Assembly: GCA_025059995.1 (NCBI GenBank)
Contig: JANXCF010000001.1
Location: 124,001-188,000, forward strand
Source: Leptospiraceae bacterium
GTDB lineage: Bacteria > Spirochaetota > Leptospiria > Leptospirales > Leptonemataceae
Reading direction: 5' to 3'
Length of the DNA stretch: 64,000 bases
The notes under the pieces were generated by a model that saw nothing but the letters and a program-made list of their open reading frames with translations, made no database searches and was not told the DNA's origin. Below are positions 44,790-51,962 of the stretch, one piece after another. The position numbers and the translations under genes were made by a program. Every line of letters starts with the position of its first letter. Position 1 is the first letter of the stretch.

Positions 44790-46697
44790 TCATGCAGACT
44801 TGGAAAATTTTTCTACGATTAGTTGCCAAATAATTGATATAATGTTTTGAACAGTCCAATACAATGTAACGCCACTTGGCAAACCCCAGAAGAAAAATAA
44901 CATCAAAATTGGCATAAAGTATAGTAAAAATTTTTGTTGTGGGTCTGATGAAACCATCGTCATCTTTTGCTGAATGATTTGCGAACCCACCATCAACAAT
45001 GGCAAGATATTGACATGAAAGTTTTTCATTATGATGAGGTCTTTAATGACATAAACAGTATCAGGTTGTGACAAATCCTTCATCCACCAAATAAATGGGC
45101 TCTTCCAAAGTTCTATTGACTCTGCAAATGCACTATACAAAGCTATAAATATAGGGATTTGTATCAAGATTGGTAAACACCCCATAGCTGGATTGATTTT
45201 GTGTTTTTTGTAAAGATCCATGATTTTCTTTTGCCTTTCTGCCGGATCCTGATACCGCTCATTGATTCGATCTAACTCAGGTTTGAGTTCATGGATTTTC
45301 TTCATCGTCTTGGCTTGAACCTGATTCAAGGGATACGTAACAAGCTTAAAAAATAGCGCCAAAATGATGATTGTAACCCCATAGTTATTTACATACTTGT
45401 TGATAAACCTCATCATCAGAACAATCCCATCACGCAGTTTCGAAAAAAGAGCCAAAAATCCCGATGTATAAATCACATCACGAACACTATTTTCTACATT
45501 TTCTAATCCAAATTCTCTTCTTGCTAACTCCTGAGAAAAAAATCGATGTTCTTCGTCACTCCTCAATCCCGTATAGACAATCTGATCAATAATCAAAACA
45601 TCTTTTCGTTTTTGATCACTTCTTACTAATTCAACATAACCCCCTGCTTTATCTATAATCCCTTCTCTGAATGCCTTTAGAATTCTCAATTCTTCAGGTT
45701 CTTTTTTCCCCAAACTAAAATCGCTAAAAACTACGCTAAATGTTGAACTTCCATCCAGTGGTGGGTAATTCTCAATGATGACTCCATCTGGTAGATGTAA
45801 TTTCTCATTGGTTTCCAAAAACTGCGCATAAGAGATGAAATATCTACTATTCACGCCGACATACCGAAGCGTATCCGGATTTTGTGTGTGAACTTCAAAC
45901 TTTCCTGGTGGAGGTGAAAAGCAGCCAAAAAACCCAGTATCTGGTGAAAAACCAAACAACGTATTCAAACTCCCATTGTAGTGGTAGAACCTTCCAAACA
46001 TCGCTAATTCTCTTCCACTCTCCACATCTTCTGGATTTGGTCCCAATGCCGAGATGGGTTTATAAAACAAATCCCCATTCAAAACAAAATCTCGATCCGT
46101 TTGGTTTTGCAAGATCACAATCTGATGAAAAAAGTTTTCTTCTTTTAGAAATCGATAGATTTTGTATAGGGTAAACTTATAATCCTTAAAAGCAATATCC
46201 TTAGAAAATAGAATCTGGGTGATTTTTTCGTCAACATTTTGAACTTCTGTATTAAAGATTGCTTCGTTTAGGATTGGATTTCCCAGCTGGTTTTTGTATA
46301 AATGTAGCTGAAAGTCCATCCCTTTTCGGCGTGTGATTTCTAAGGCGTTGTATTGCTTCTCTAAGGGGTCCTGAGATTGTTCTATGATTACTTTGGGTAT
46401 GTTTACACTTTCTGAACTCTTGAGATAAACTCTTTCGACTCTTCCTCCTTTGCTAGATAGAACGAAAACATTTCTATCGTTTTCTATTATGTATTCTTGT
46501 ATTTGTAAGTTTTGATTTTGAAAGGAAAAATCAATCCTCGTTATATTCGTTTCTTTTTGTGGAGTAGTTAGTTTTGATTCTGATGGAGTTCTTTGAGAAA
46601 AATCAAGAAACTGAAACAATATGATGGTGGTTATCCCTAAAATGAGGATTGGCACCAAAGAAGACATTTGATTTTGAGAATTTTGTTTATCTTCCAT
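44790..46697 (-). CDS. yidC: Membrane protein insertase YidC
   Basis: YidC inserts and folds inner-membrane proteins. The 635-residue protein is the Gram-negative type with an N-terminal helix (about 13-30) and a large periplasmic beta domain to about residue 400. The five-helix insertase core follows: YGVTIIILALFFKLVTYPL, then QVQAKTMKKIHELKPEL, then INPAMGCLPILIQIPIFIALY, then WGLPSGVTLYWTVQN. The C-terminal tail is basic. It lies 9 bases after rnpA with a ribosome site GAGGTT. Confidence 0.95.
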   Translation of the reverse strand: MEDKQNSQNQMSSLVPILILGITTIILFQFLDFSQRTPSESKLTTPQKETNITRIDFSFQNQNLQIQEYIIENDRNVFVLSSKGGRVERVYLKSSESVNIPKVIIEQSQDPLEKQYNALEITRRKGMDFQLHLYKNQLGNPILNEAIFNTEVQNVDEKITQILFSKDIAFKDYKFTLYKIYRFLKEENFFHQIVILQNQTDRDFVLNGDLFYKPISALGPNPEDVESGRELAMFGRFYHYNGSLNTLFGFSPDTGFFGCFSPPPGKFEVHTQNPDTLRYVGVNSRYFISYAQFLETNEKLHLPDGVIIENYPPLDGSSTFSVVFSDFSLGKKEPEELRILKAFREGIIDKAGGYVELVRSDQKRKDVLIIDQIVYTGLRSDEEHRFFSQELARREFGLENVENSVRDVIYTSGFLALFSKLRDGIVLMMRFINKYVNNYGVTIIILALFFKLVTYPLNQVQAKTMKKIHELKPELDRINERYQDPAERQKKIMDLYKKHKINPAMGCLPILIQIPIFIALYSAFAESIELWKSPFIWWMKDLSQPDTVYVIKDLIIMKNFHVNILPLLMVGSQIIQQKMTMVSSDPQQKFLLYFMPILMLFFFWGLPSGVTLYWTVQNIISIIWQLIVEKFSKSA

Positions 46698-46706
46698 AAA
46701 TGAACC

Positions 46707-47168
46707 TCACTGACTCATTCTCACTAAATACAAAAAAAACTTTTCTAATTGATCCTTGGATTCTTTGTTTTTATAGTTTTTATCTTTAAAGCAATCACTT
46801 TTTGGTAAGATAGCAACATCGTATTCGAGATTTCTAATGTGTGATTTTTTTATAATCTTCCTCATGGATTCTCTAATGAGCCTACGGTAGCGATTTCTTT
46901 CATGACTTTTTCCATATTTCTTTGAAACACATCCCACATATCGAAGATGTCCTACATTATTTTTTAAGACATAGAGTTTTAAATCTTTCGTGTAGTATAC
47001 TTTCCCTTCTTCAAATATTTTTGATATTTCATTCTTTTTTTTTACGATAAATTCTTTTTTATTTTCTGAAAACTTCGTCGGAGACGGTAAGTTTCCACCT
47101 TCCTTTTTTTCTTCTTCTCGATAATACTTTTCTTCCATCTTTTGTGGACATCCTTTTTCGAAAACCAT
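46707..47168 (-). CDS. rnpA: RNase P protein component, start inside rpmH
   Basis: RnpA is the protein cofactor of RNase P, which trims tRNA 5' ends. The core (about residues 38-153) shows the family blocks, including [33 protein letters not shown] and [10 protein letters not shown]. The only ATG codons ahead of this core are at 47168 and 47138, both inside rpmH in another frame, and no GTG or TTG lies between rpmH's stop and the core. Translation must therefore begin within rpmH, giving a 28-38 residue charged extension. This recalls the rpmH/rnpA overlap of Thermus, although there rpmH lies wholly inside rnpA. Confidence 0.88.
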   Translation of the reverse strand: MVFEKGCPQKMEEKYYREEEKKEGGNLPSPTKFSENKKEFIVKKKNEISKIFEEGKVYYTKDLKLYVLKNNVGHLRYVGCVSKKYGKSHERNRYRRLIRESMRKIIKKSHIRNLEYDVAILPKSDCFKDKNYKNKESKDQLEKFFLYLVRMSQ

Positions 47169-47214
47169 GAGTTCTTAGTCGTGATACCCTCGAGGGTTGA
47201 TACGTTCGCTTCAT
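47059..47214 (-). CDS. rpmH: Ribosomal protein L34
   Basis: L34 is a small basic protein of the large ribosomal subunit. The 51-residue product starts [18 protein letters not shown] and continues [20 protein letters not shown], the standard L34 sequence, then adds a short tail ending FRK. It is about 6 residues longer than usual. A strong ribosome site (AAAGGAG) lies a few bases before the ATG at 47214. The 3' 110 bases overlap the rnpA frame. It is the first gene of the rpmH-rnpA-yidC-khpB-mnmE operon. Confidence 0.93.
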   Translation of the reverse strand: MKRTYQPSRVSRLRTHGFRKRMSTKDGRKVLSRRRKKGRWKLTVSDEVFRK

Positions 47215-47251
47215 TGAATAACTCCTTTAAGTAGAAAAATGTTCTGATATT

Positions 47252-47279
47252 ATTCTATATATTTTATACAACTAATCAA
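47252..47279 (-). promoter_or_regulatory. Probable rpmH operon promoter
   Basis: Read on the minus strand, TTGATT (47274-47279) and TAGAAT (47252-47257) are separated by 16 bp and stand about 40 bases before the rpmH ATG. The -10 matches five of six consensus bases and the -35 four of six. Confidence 0.45.
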
Positions 47280-47323
47280 ACTTTTTTTTATATTCTCTTA
47301 GTCAAATCATTACTTGTTAGAAG

Positions 47324-47395
47324 TGTGAAAATCATGTGAATGACTTGTATTGAAATGTGAAAATCTTTACTCACACTCACAAAGAGTGTGAAATC
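47324..47395. repeat. Phased TGTGAAAATC direct repeats, DnaA-box-like
   Basis: TGTGAAAATC occurs at 47324-47333 and 47356-47365, and TGTGAAATC at 47387-47395. The starts are 32 and 31 bp apart, about three helical turns. A partial copy TGTGAATGA lies at 47335-47343. Inverted relatives follow at 47406-47414 (TTTTTCACA) and 47506-47512 (TTTCACA). The unit resembles a diverged DnaA box (compare TTATCCACA or TTATTCACA). Confidence 0.6.
47371..47391. repeat. Perfect 8-bp inverted repeat in the origin candidate
   Basis: TCACACTC (47371-47378) and GAGTGTGA (47384-47391) pair perfectly around a 5-base ACAAA loop. The right arm shares its TGTGA with the third direct repeat. No T-run follows, so it is not a typical terminator. 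It may be a protein-binding site. Confidence 0.6.
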
Positions 47396-47529
47396 TTCGA
47401 TTTAGTTTTTCACATAAAAATCACAATTCGATTGACTTAGTTCCGTTTAAATTTTTGATATTCTCTTTGGGAAAAATACCGACTTTTTAAATACAAATTA
47501 TGGAATTTCACAATTTCATCCGTAACAAA

Positions 47530-47578
47530 ACGACAAATTAAAAATACATAAGATATAATAGTTATAAAAGAGAGGTGG
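47530..47578 (+). promoter_or_regulatory. Probable dnaN promoter and ribosome binding site
   Basis: A perfect -10 TATAAT lies at 47554-47559, with ACGACA at 47530-47535 as a moderate -35 (18-bp spacing). A strong Shine-Dalgarno, GAGAGGTGG (47570-47578), stands 3 bases before the ATG and confirms the dnaN start. The predicted leader would be only about 15 bases. Confidence 0.55.
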
Positions 47579-47581
47579 AAA

Positions 47582-48709
47582 ATGGAATTCGTTATAAGAA
47601 GAGATGAATTTTTGGAATGTCTTAGTACTGTCACTACCATTACTTCGTCCAAAGAAATTAGTTCAATTGTAGGAAACGTCCTATTGGAGGCGGAAGACAA
47701 TTACATTTCTATCACAGCAACCGATCTAGAAAAGTCTTTGAGAAACCGTGTTCCAGCTTTGGTTTCCAAGAAGGGAAGTATTTTGCTACCTGGAAAGAAA
47801 CTCACAGAACTTGTCAAAGGATTTCGTTATGATACCATGAAATTTATGTCTGTTGGTGAAAAAGTGGTTGTTCAAAACGGAAATCCTGAGCAAGAAAGGA
47901 AATACAAAACTCATATCGAAATCATGGGTATGCCTTCAGATGAGTTTCCTATCCCTTTTCAAGTGAACAAACTGGAATTTCATTCTATGAGTTCAGTGAT
48001 GGTTCAAGAAATGATCAACAAAGTTTTCTATGCTTCAGCTGTAGATGATGCAAGGATTGTTTTTAACGGGATTTTTGTGGAGTTTCGTGAAGACCTTTTA
48101 CACTTTGTTGCAACAGATGGAAGAAGGTTAGCCCTCATCAAAAGAAAAGAAGAAAACTTTTTGAATGGCAGAACCATGATTATTCCTTTAAAATCTGTAA
48201 AAGAAATCAAACGACTACTTGCTGATTCTGAAGAAATCCAAATTGCTCATAACCCAAACGAAAATCAAGTTTATATAAAATCCGGAGATATATATTTTTC
48301 CACAAAACTGATTGAAGGAAATTTTCCTGATTATACCTATGTAATACCGACTGATTTACCTCACAGAGCTGAAATTTACAGGGAAGATTTTATAAACGCA
48401 ATACGCCAAGCTATGGTATTTGCACCAGAGCCCAATAAGCAAGTTCAATTGCATTTTAGCCCGAATATCCTCATGGTGGTATCATCAACGCCAGAATTGG
48501 GAAAAGTCGAAGATGGAATAGAGTGTAATTACGATGGACCCAATATGGCTATTGGTTTTAACTCGAATTATCTTTTGGATGTTTTAGAAGCATTGACATC
48601 AAATCATGTAGTGATGTCGTTCAAAAACCCAGAGTCTCCAGTCCTCTTTCATGATCCAAATGATGAAAACTTTTTGTGCATTGTAATGCCTATGAAAATC
48701 CATGAATAA
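47582..48709 (+). CDS. dnaN: DNA polymerase III beta subunit (sliding clamp)
   Basis: The beta clamp encircles DNA and tethers polymerase III. The 375-residue length is standard for three clamp domains. Recognisable blocks are EFVIRRDEFLECLSTVTTI at the start, FVATDGRRLALIKR (written HFVATDGRRLAL) in domain 2, EGNFPDYTYVIP, and the C-terminal FHDPNDENFLCIVMPMKI. The last block corresponds to the conserved clamp C-terminus ending in an MPM/R-type motif. RecF follows after 2 bases. It is the first plus-strand gene after the origin candidate. Confidence 0.95.
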   Translation: MEFVIRRDEFLECLSTVTTITSSKEISSIVGNVLLEAEDNYISITATDLEKSLRNRVPALVSKKGSILLPGKKLTELVKGFRYDTMKFMSVGEKVVVQNGNPEQERKYKTHIEIMGMPSDEFPIPFQVNKLEFHSMSSVMVQEMINKVFYASAVDDARIVFNGIFVEFREDLLHFVATDGRRLALIKRKEENFLNGRTMIIPLKSVKEIKRLLADSEEIQIAHNPNENQVYIKSGDIYFSTKLIEGNFPDYTYVIPTDLPHRAEIYREDFINAIRQAMVFAPEPNKQVQLHFSPNILMVVSSTPELGKVEDGIECNYDGPNMAIGFNSNYLLDVLEALTSNHVVMSFKNPESPVLFHDPNDENFLCIVMPMKIHE

Positions 48710-48711
48710 AT

Positions 48712-49824
48712 GTGATTATAGAAAGCTTAGTAGTTGAGAACTTTCGAAATTATCAGAAAGAAAATCTTGGATTCTCTCCATCTTTGAATTTCTTCGTCGG
48801 AGAGAATGCCGCAGGAAAAACGAATCTTTTAGAAGCGATTGGATATTTTTTGTTATACCGTTCCTTTCGAGAAGTTAAGGATTTCGATCTAATCCGAACA
48901 GGAGAAAATTACTTTTACATCAAGATTGATGTTATTAATTCAAAAGGTGAAAAAGCAACATACGAAGTGGGGGTTGAAAAGAGAAACCAACAACTCCAGA
49001 AAAAAATCAAAAAAAACGGCAAAAACGTAAAAAAAATCTCAGAAATCATAACAGACATTATCGGAGTTTTTTTCCTGCCTGAGGATATTGATTATGCTGA
49101 CTCTATTCCTAAAAGAAGAACCTTTTTTGATTATCTTTTTTCAATTTTAGATAGCGATTATTTGAAGGTATTAAATGATTATCAAAAAACCCTCAAACAA
49201 AGAAATGAACTTTTACGAAGAATCATAGAAAAAAAAGGGAATTATCAGGAGCTCGATATTTGGGATGAACGATTGATAAACTATTCCCTGGTAATCATGG
49301 AAAAAAGAATAAATTATTTGAGAGATTTTCAAAAATACTTCGAGAGAAGGATAACGGAAATTTCTGATTCAAAAGATGAGATTTCTGTTGAATTAGAGCA
49401 GCCAGATCTTGAGACTTTCAAAGAAGGATTTCTTAACAATCGCTACAAGGACTTAAAGATGGGAACAACGACGATGGGAGTTCATCGTGATAAATTTTTA
49501 TTTCTTGATAAGAGAAAAAGAAAAGATATTTCGTTTACCTTCAGTCAGGGTCAGAAACGAACATGCGTGATTTCTATGAAGTTAGCAAAAAATGATTTGT
49601 TAACCGCAAAATACAAAAAACCACCCATTCTTTTTATTGATGATGTTTTTCGAGAATTGGACAGTAAAAGAAGAACCTACTTTATTAAATCTATTGGGGA
49701 AGTAGGACAAGCATTTTTTACTATTCCTGCCATTAGTGAAGAAATAGCGATCTTAGAAAGATTGAAGGGACAAAAAGGAAAGGTATTTGAGATTCAAAAC
49801 GGAGTGGTCATGAATGAATATTGA
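48712..49824 (+). CDS. recF: RecF recombination/repair ATPase
   Basis: RecF with RecOR loads RecA at gaps. The 370-residue ABC-type ATPase has Walker A GENAAGKTNLLEAI at about residue 31. The signature region reads FSQGQKRTCVISMKLA, and Walker B is PPILFIDDVFRELDSKRR. The start is a GTG 2 bases after the dnaN stop, because the overlapping ATG there is immediately followed by a stop. The end overlaps the DUF721 gene by 11 bases. Confidence 0.94.
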   Translation: MIIESLVVENFRNYQKENLGFSPSLNFFVGENAAGKTNLLEAIGYFLLYRSFREVKDFDLIRTGENYFYIKIDVINSKGEKATYEVGVEKRNQQLQKKIKKNGKNVKKISEIITDIIGVFFLPEDIDYADSIPKRRTFFDYLFSILDSDYLKVLNDYQKTLKQRNELLRRIIEKKGNYQELDIWDERLINYSLVIMEKRINYLRDFQKYFERRITEISDSKDEISVELEQPDLETFKEGFLNNRYKDLKMGTTTMGVHRDKFLFLDKRKRKDISFTFSQGQKRTCVISMKLAKNDLLTAKYKKPPILFIDDVFRELDSKRRTYFIKSIGEVGQAFFTIPAISEEIAILERLKGQKGKVFEIQNGVVMNEY

Positions 49825-50272
49825 CCATTTATACACGGAATTCAAACCAAGAAGGTTAACAAGAAAAGAAAAAGAGAAGGTTTTGGAATTGCTTTTTGGT
49901 GAGGAAAGTGCAGATAGAAAAATCGAAGAATACTTGGAGAAACATTGGAAAAAATTTTTCGGAAGATATGCTAGCTTAGTAAAAATGGAATTTGTCAAAA
50001 ATAAAACCCTTTATGTGAGTGTTCCTAACAAACTGGTTCTTCAGGAAATATTGTTTCAAATTACAATCATCAATGACTCAATGAAAAGAGATATAGATGA
50101 AACAATAAGAGGAATTAAAGAGCTTCATCCTACAAAAAGAAAAAAGGAAACAAAAACCACTCCAAAAACTCCCATCAGTCCAAACAAAAACTCAGAGTTA
50201 AACGAAAAAAGTGAATTTGAATTGAAGAAAAAATTTCTTTTGGATTTACAAAAGATTATCAAAAATCGATGA
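49814..50272 (+). CDS. DUF721/DciA-like protein
   Basis: The 152-residue protein resembles DUF721, which includes DciA, a loader or partner of the replicative helicase in bacteria without DnaC. The N-terminal part carries the domain (WKKFFGRYASLVKMEFVKNKTLYVSVPN and LQEILFQ). The C-terminal part is a Lys/Pro/Ser-rich linker and a basic helix. The position after recF, where DUF721 genes usually sit before gyrB, supports the call. gyrB does not follow here. Confidence 0.75.
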   Translation: MNIDHLYTEFKPRRLTRKEKEKVLELLFGEESADRKIEEYLEKHWKKFFGRYASLVKMEFVKNKTLYVSVPNKLVLQEILFQITIINDSMKRDIDETIRGIKELHPTKRKKETKTTPKTPISPNKNSELNEKSEFELKKKFLLDLQKIIKNR

Positions 50273-50637
50273 CATTCTTCGTTACAATCTTTGGAATATT
50301 GATTTCGGTATTGGTGATTTTGTATTTTTTAGATATCGTTGATAAAACAAAGCATAGGAATATTGTTAAAAACGAACCCATTACGTCTGAAAGTTTGAGG
50401 AGAGCTATCAACAAAACATTAAAAGAAAATCAACAAAAACCAACAGAGAAAAGACTAAGGATTTGTCCCATTTGTGGAACTATTTTAAATAAAAACGATT
50501 ATCTAATCGCAGCGTTTGAACCCATCGATGATCCAAGAAAAAAACGAAAGGTTCACATTTATGGATGTCCCTATTGTTTAGCAAGTGATGGGGTCATCAA
50601 GTCAAAAGAGAAGATTCATCCAGATGAATTAGCGTGA
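50269..50637 (+). CDS. Membrane-anchored zinc-ribbon protein
   Basis: The 122-residue protein has one N-terminal membrane helix (FFVTIFGILISVLVILYFL) followed by a soluble region with two CxxC pairs, CPICG and CPYC, about 40 residues apart. They probably bind zinc. The start overlaps the DUF721 stop in an ATGA arrangement. I do not recognise the family. A role near replication genes is only positional. Confidence 0.65.
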   Translation: MTFFVTIFGILISVLVILYFLDIVDKTKHRNIVKNEPITSESLRRAINKTLKENQQKPTEKRLRICPICGTILNKNDYLIAAFEPIDDPRKKRKVHIYGCPYCLASDGVIKSKEKIHPDELA

Positions 50638-50680
50638 AAAAGGAATAGACAAAACTAAAATTTACTTATTATTGATTAAC

Positions 50681-51589
50681 ATGAAAAAGATTACCATCAC
50701 AGGAGGAACAGGTTTTATCGGAAGAAAATTGACGGAATATTTTATAAATAAAAATCATAAAGTTCTTTATCTATCTCATAGTAGGAACAAAAAAGCAAAT
50801 GTCCCAATTTATTTTTGGGATCCCAGCAATCAGCAGATCTCCGACGAGGGAAAGCAAGAGCTCTTATCATCGGATGTTGTGATACATCTTAGTGGTGCTA
50901 ACATTGCTGAAAGACGTTGGGATGAAAACTACAAAAAATTGATAGTAGAAAGCAGAGTAAAATCAACGAAATTTTTATCAGAAATTCTCAACCAAAACCA
51001 TCAGTCACAAAAACCTGAGGTTGTGATTTTTGCATCGGCAACGGGTTATTACGGAAATCGAACGGAAGAAGTGGATGAATATAGCCCACCGGGAACCGGT
51101 TTTTTAGCAGAAACTTGTGTTCAGTGGGAGCAAGCATCCATCAATCTACATCCTCATATCAGAAAAGCTCATATCCGAATAGGTTTCGTAATGGATAAAA
51201 ATGAAGGTGGGTTTCCCAGAATGATACTTCCCATCAAGTTGTTCGTTGGAACTGTTCCAGGTTCAGGAAAACAATACGTGAGTTGGATTCATATTGATGA
51301 CTTGGTTAGGATTTTTGATTTTATTTTGGAGAATCCACAAAGTAGTGGGGTTTATAATGGCACAGCGCCAAATCCTGTTACTCTTGAGGAGTTAATGAAA
51401 AAAGCTGCAAAATACCTAAATCGACCCATGATATTTCCTAACATACCGGATTTTGCTTTAGAGCTAATCTTAGGTGAGATGTCTCAAATAGTTCTCGAAG
51501 GTGCAAAAGTAATTCCAAGCCGAATTCAGAAAGAAGGTTTCGTTTTTCAATATCCAGATATAGATAGTGCTTTAAAAAATTTATTATAA
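50681..51589 (+). CDS. TIGR01777-family NAD(P)-binding epimerase
   Basis: The open frame begins with TTG at 50672, but ATG 50681 gives the canonical N-terminus KKITITGGTGFIGRKL, a Rossmann glycine motif. The 302-residue protein belongs to the extended SDR family TIGR01777 (YfcH-like): VIHLSGANIAERRW, FASATGYYGNRTEE with the YxxxN-type region, VSWIHIDDL and YNGTAPNPVT. Substrates of this family are not known. It stands alone between the origin-proximal cluster and the 2Fe-2S protein gene. Confidence 0.87.
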   Translation: MKKITITGGTGFIGRKLTEYFINKNHKVLYLSHSRNKKANVPIYFWDPSNQQISDEGKQELLSSDVVIHLSGANIAERRWDENYKKLIVESRVKSTKFLSEILNQNHQSQKPEVVIFASATGYYGNRTEEVDEYSPPGTGFLAETCVQWEQASINLHPHIRKAHIRIGFVMDKNEGGFPRMILPIKLFVGTVPGSGKQYVSWIHIDDLVRIFDFILENPQSSGVYNGTAPNPVTLEELMKKAAKYLNRPMIFPNIPDFALELILGEMSQIVLEGAKVIPSRIQKEGFVFQYPDIDSALKNLL

Positions 51590-51608
51590 AATTTTATAAA
51601 AATTATTT

Positions 51609-51956
51609 ATGAATGAAGCAAAAGAAATATTAAAAAAGTTAAAAGTAGAGAATTTGGAGTATCACATATTTCTGTGTGCAGACCAAACTGAACCTAAATG
51701 TGTAAGTAAAGATGAAGGATTACGTTCTTGGGAATATTTGAAAAAAAGACTATCAGAATTAGGTTTGGTTCAGTCAGGAAAAGTGTTTCGAACAAAAGCA
51801 AATTGTCTGCGGGTTTGCAAGGAAGGTCCTATCATGTGTATTTATCCTCAAGGCAGGTGGTTCAAACAATGCACTCCAGAAGTGATTGAGATGGTCATAC
51901 AAAATTATATTTTGAAAAAGAACGAAGAAGAATTAAAAGATTATATTATTTATTAA
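51609..51956 (+). CDS. Thioredoxin-like [2Fe-2S] ferredoxin
   Basis: The 115-residue protein has the four-cysteine pattern of thioredoxin-fold 2Fe-2S ferredoxins: Cys23 and Cys31 (FLCADQTEPKC), then Cys66 and Cys70 (NCLRVC). After them comes GPIMCIYPQGRWF, another family block. It probably carries one electron between unknown partners. It is 19 bases downstream of the epimerase gene and converges on hemCD with a 6-base gap and no obvious terminator. Confidence 0.87.
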   Translation: MNEAKEILKKLKVENLEYHIFLCADQTEPKCVSKDEGLRSWEYLKKRLSELGLVQSGKVFRTKANCLRVCKEGPIMCIYPQGRWFKQCTPEVIEMVIQNYILKKNEEELKDYIIY

Positions 51957-51962
51957 TTTATT

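Larger units (their letters stand above)
47215..47581. other. Candidate replication origin region (rpmH-dnaN gap)
   Basis: This 367-bp gap holds no gene. To its left, genes from 47214 back to 36194 are all on the minus strand; to its right, dnaN, recF and DUF721 run on the plus strand. That is the divergent layout of a bacterial origin. It contains an AT-rich stretch (about 47238-47302) that could unwind and a cluster of TGTGAAAATC-type repeats between 47324 and 47512. The dnaA gene, usually beside dnaN, is not here. The origin call is inference. Confidence 0.5.
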
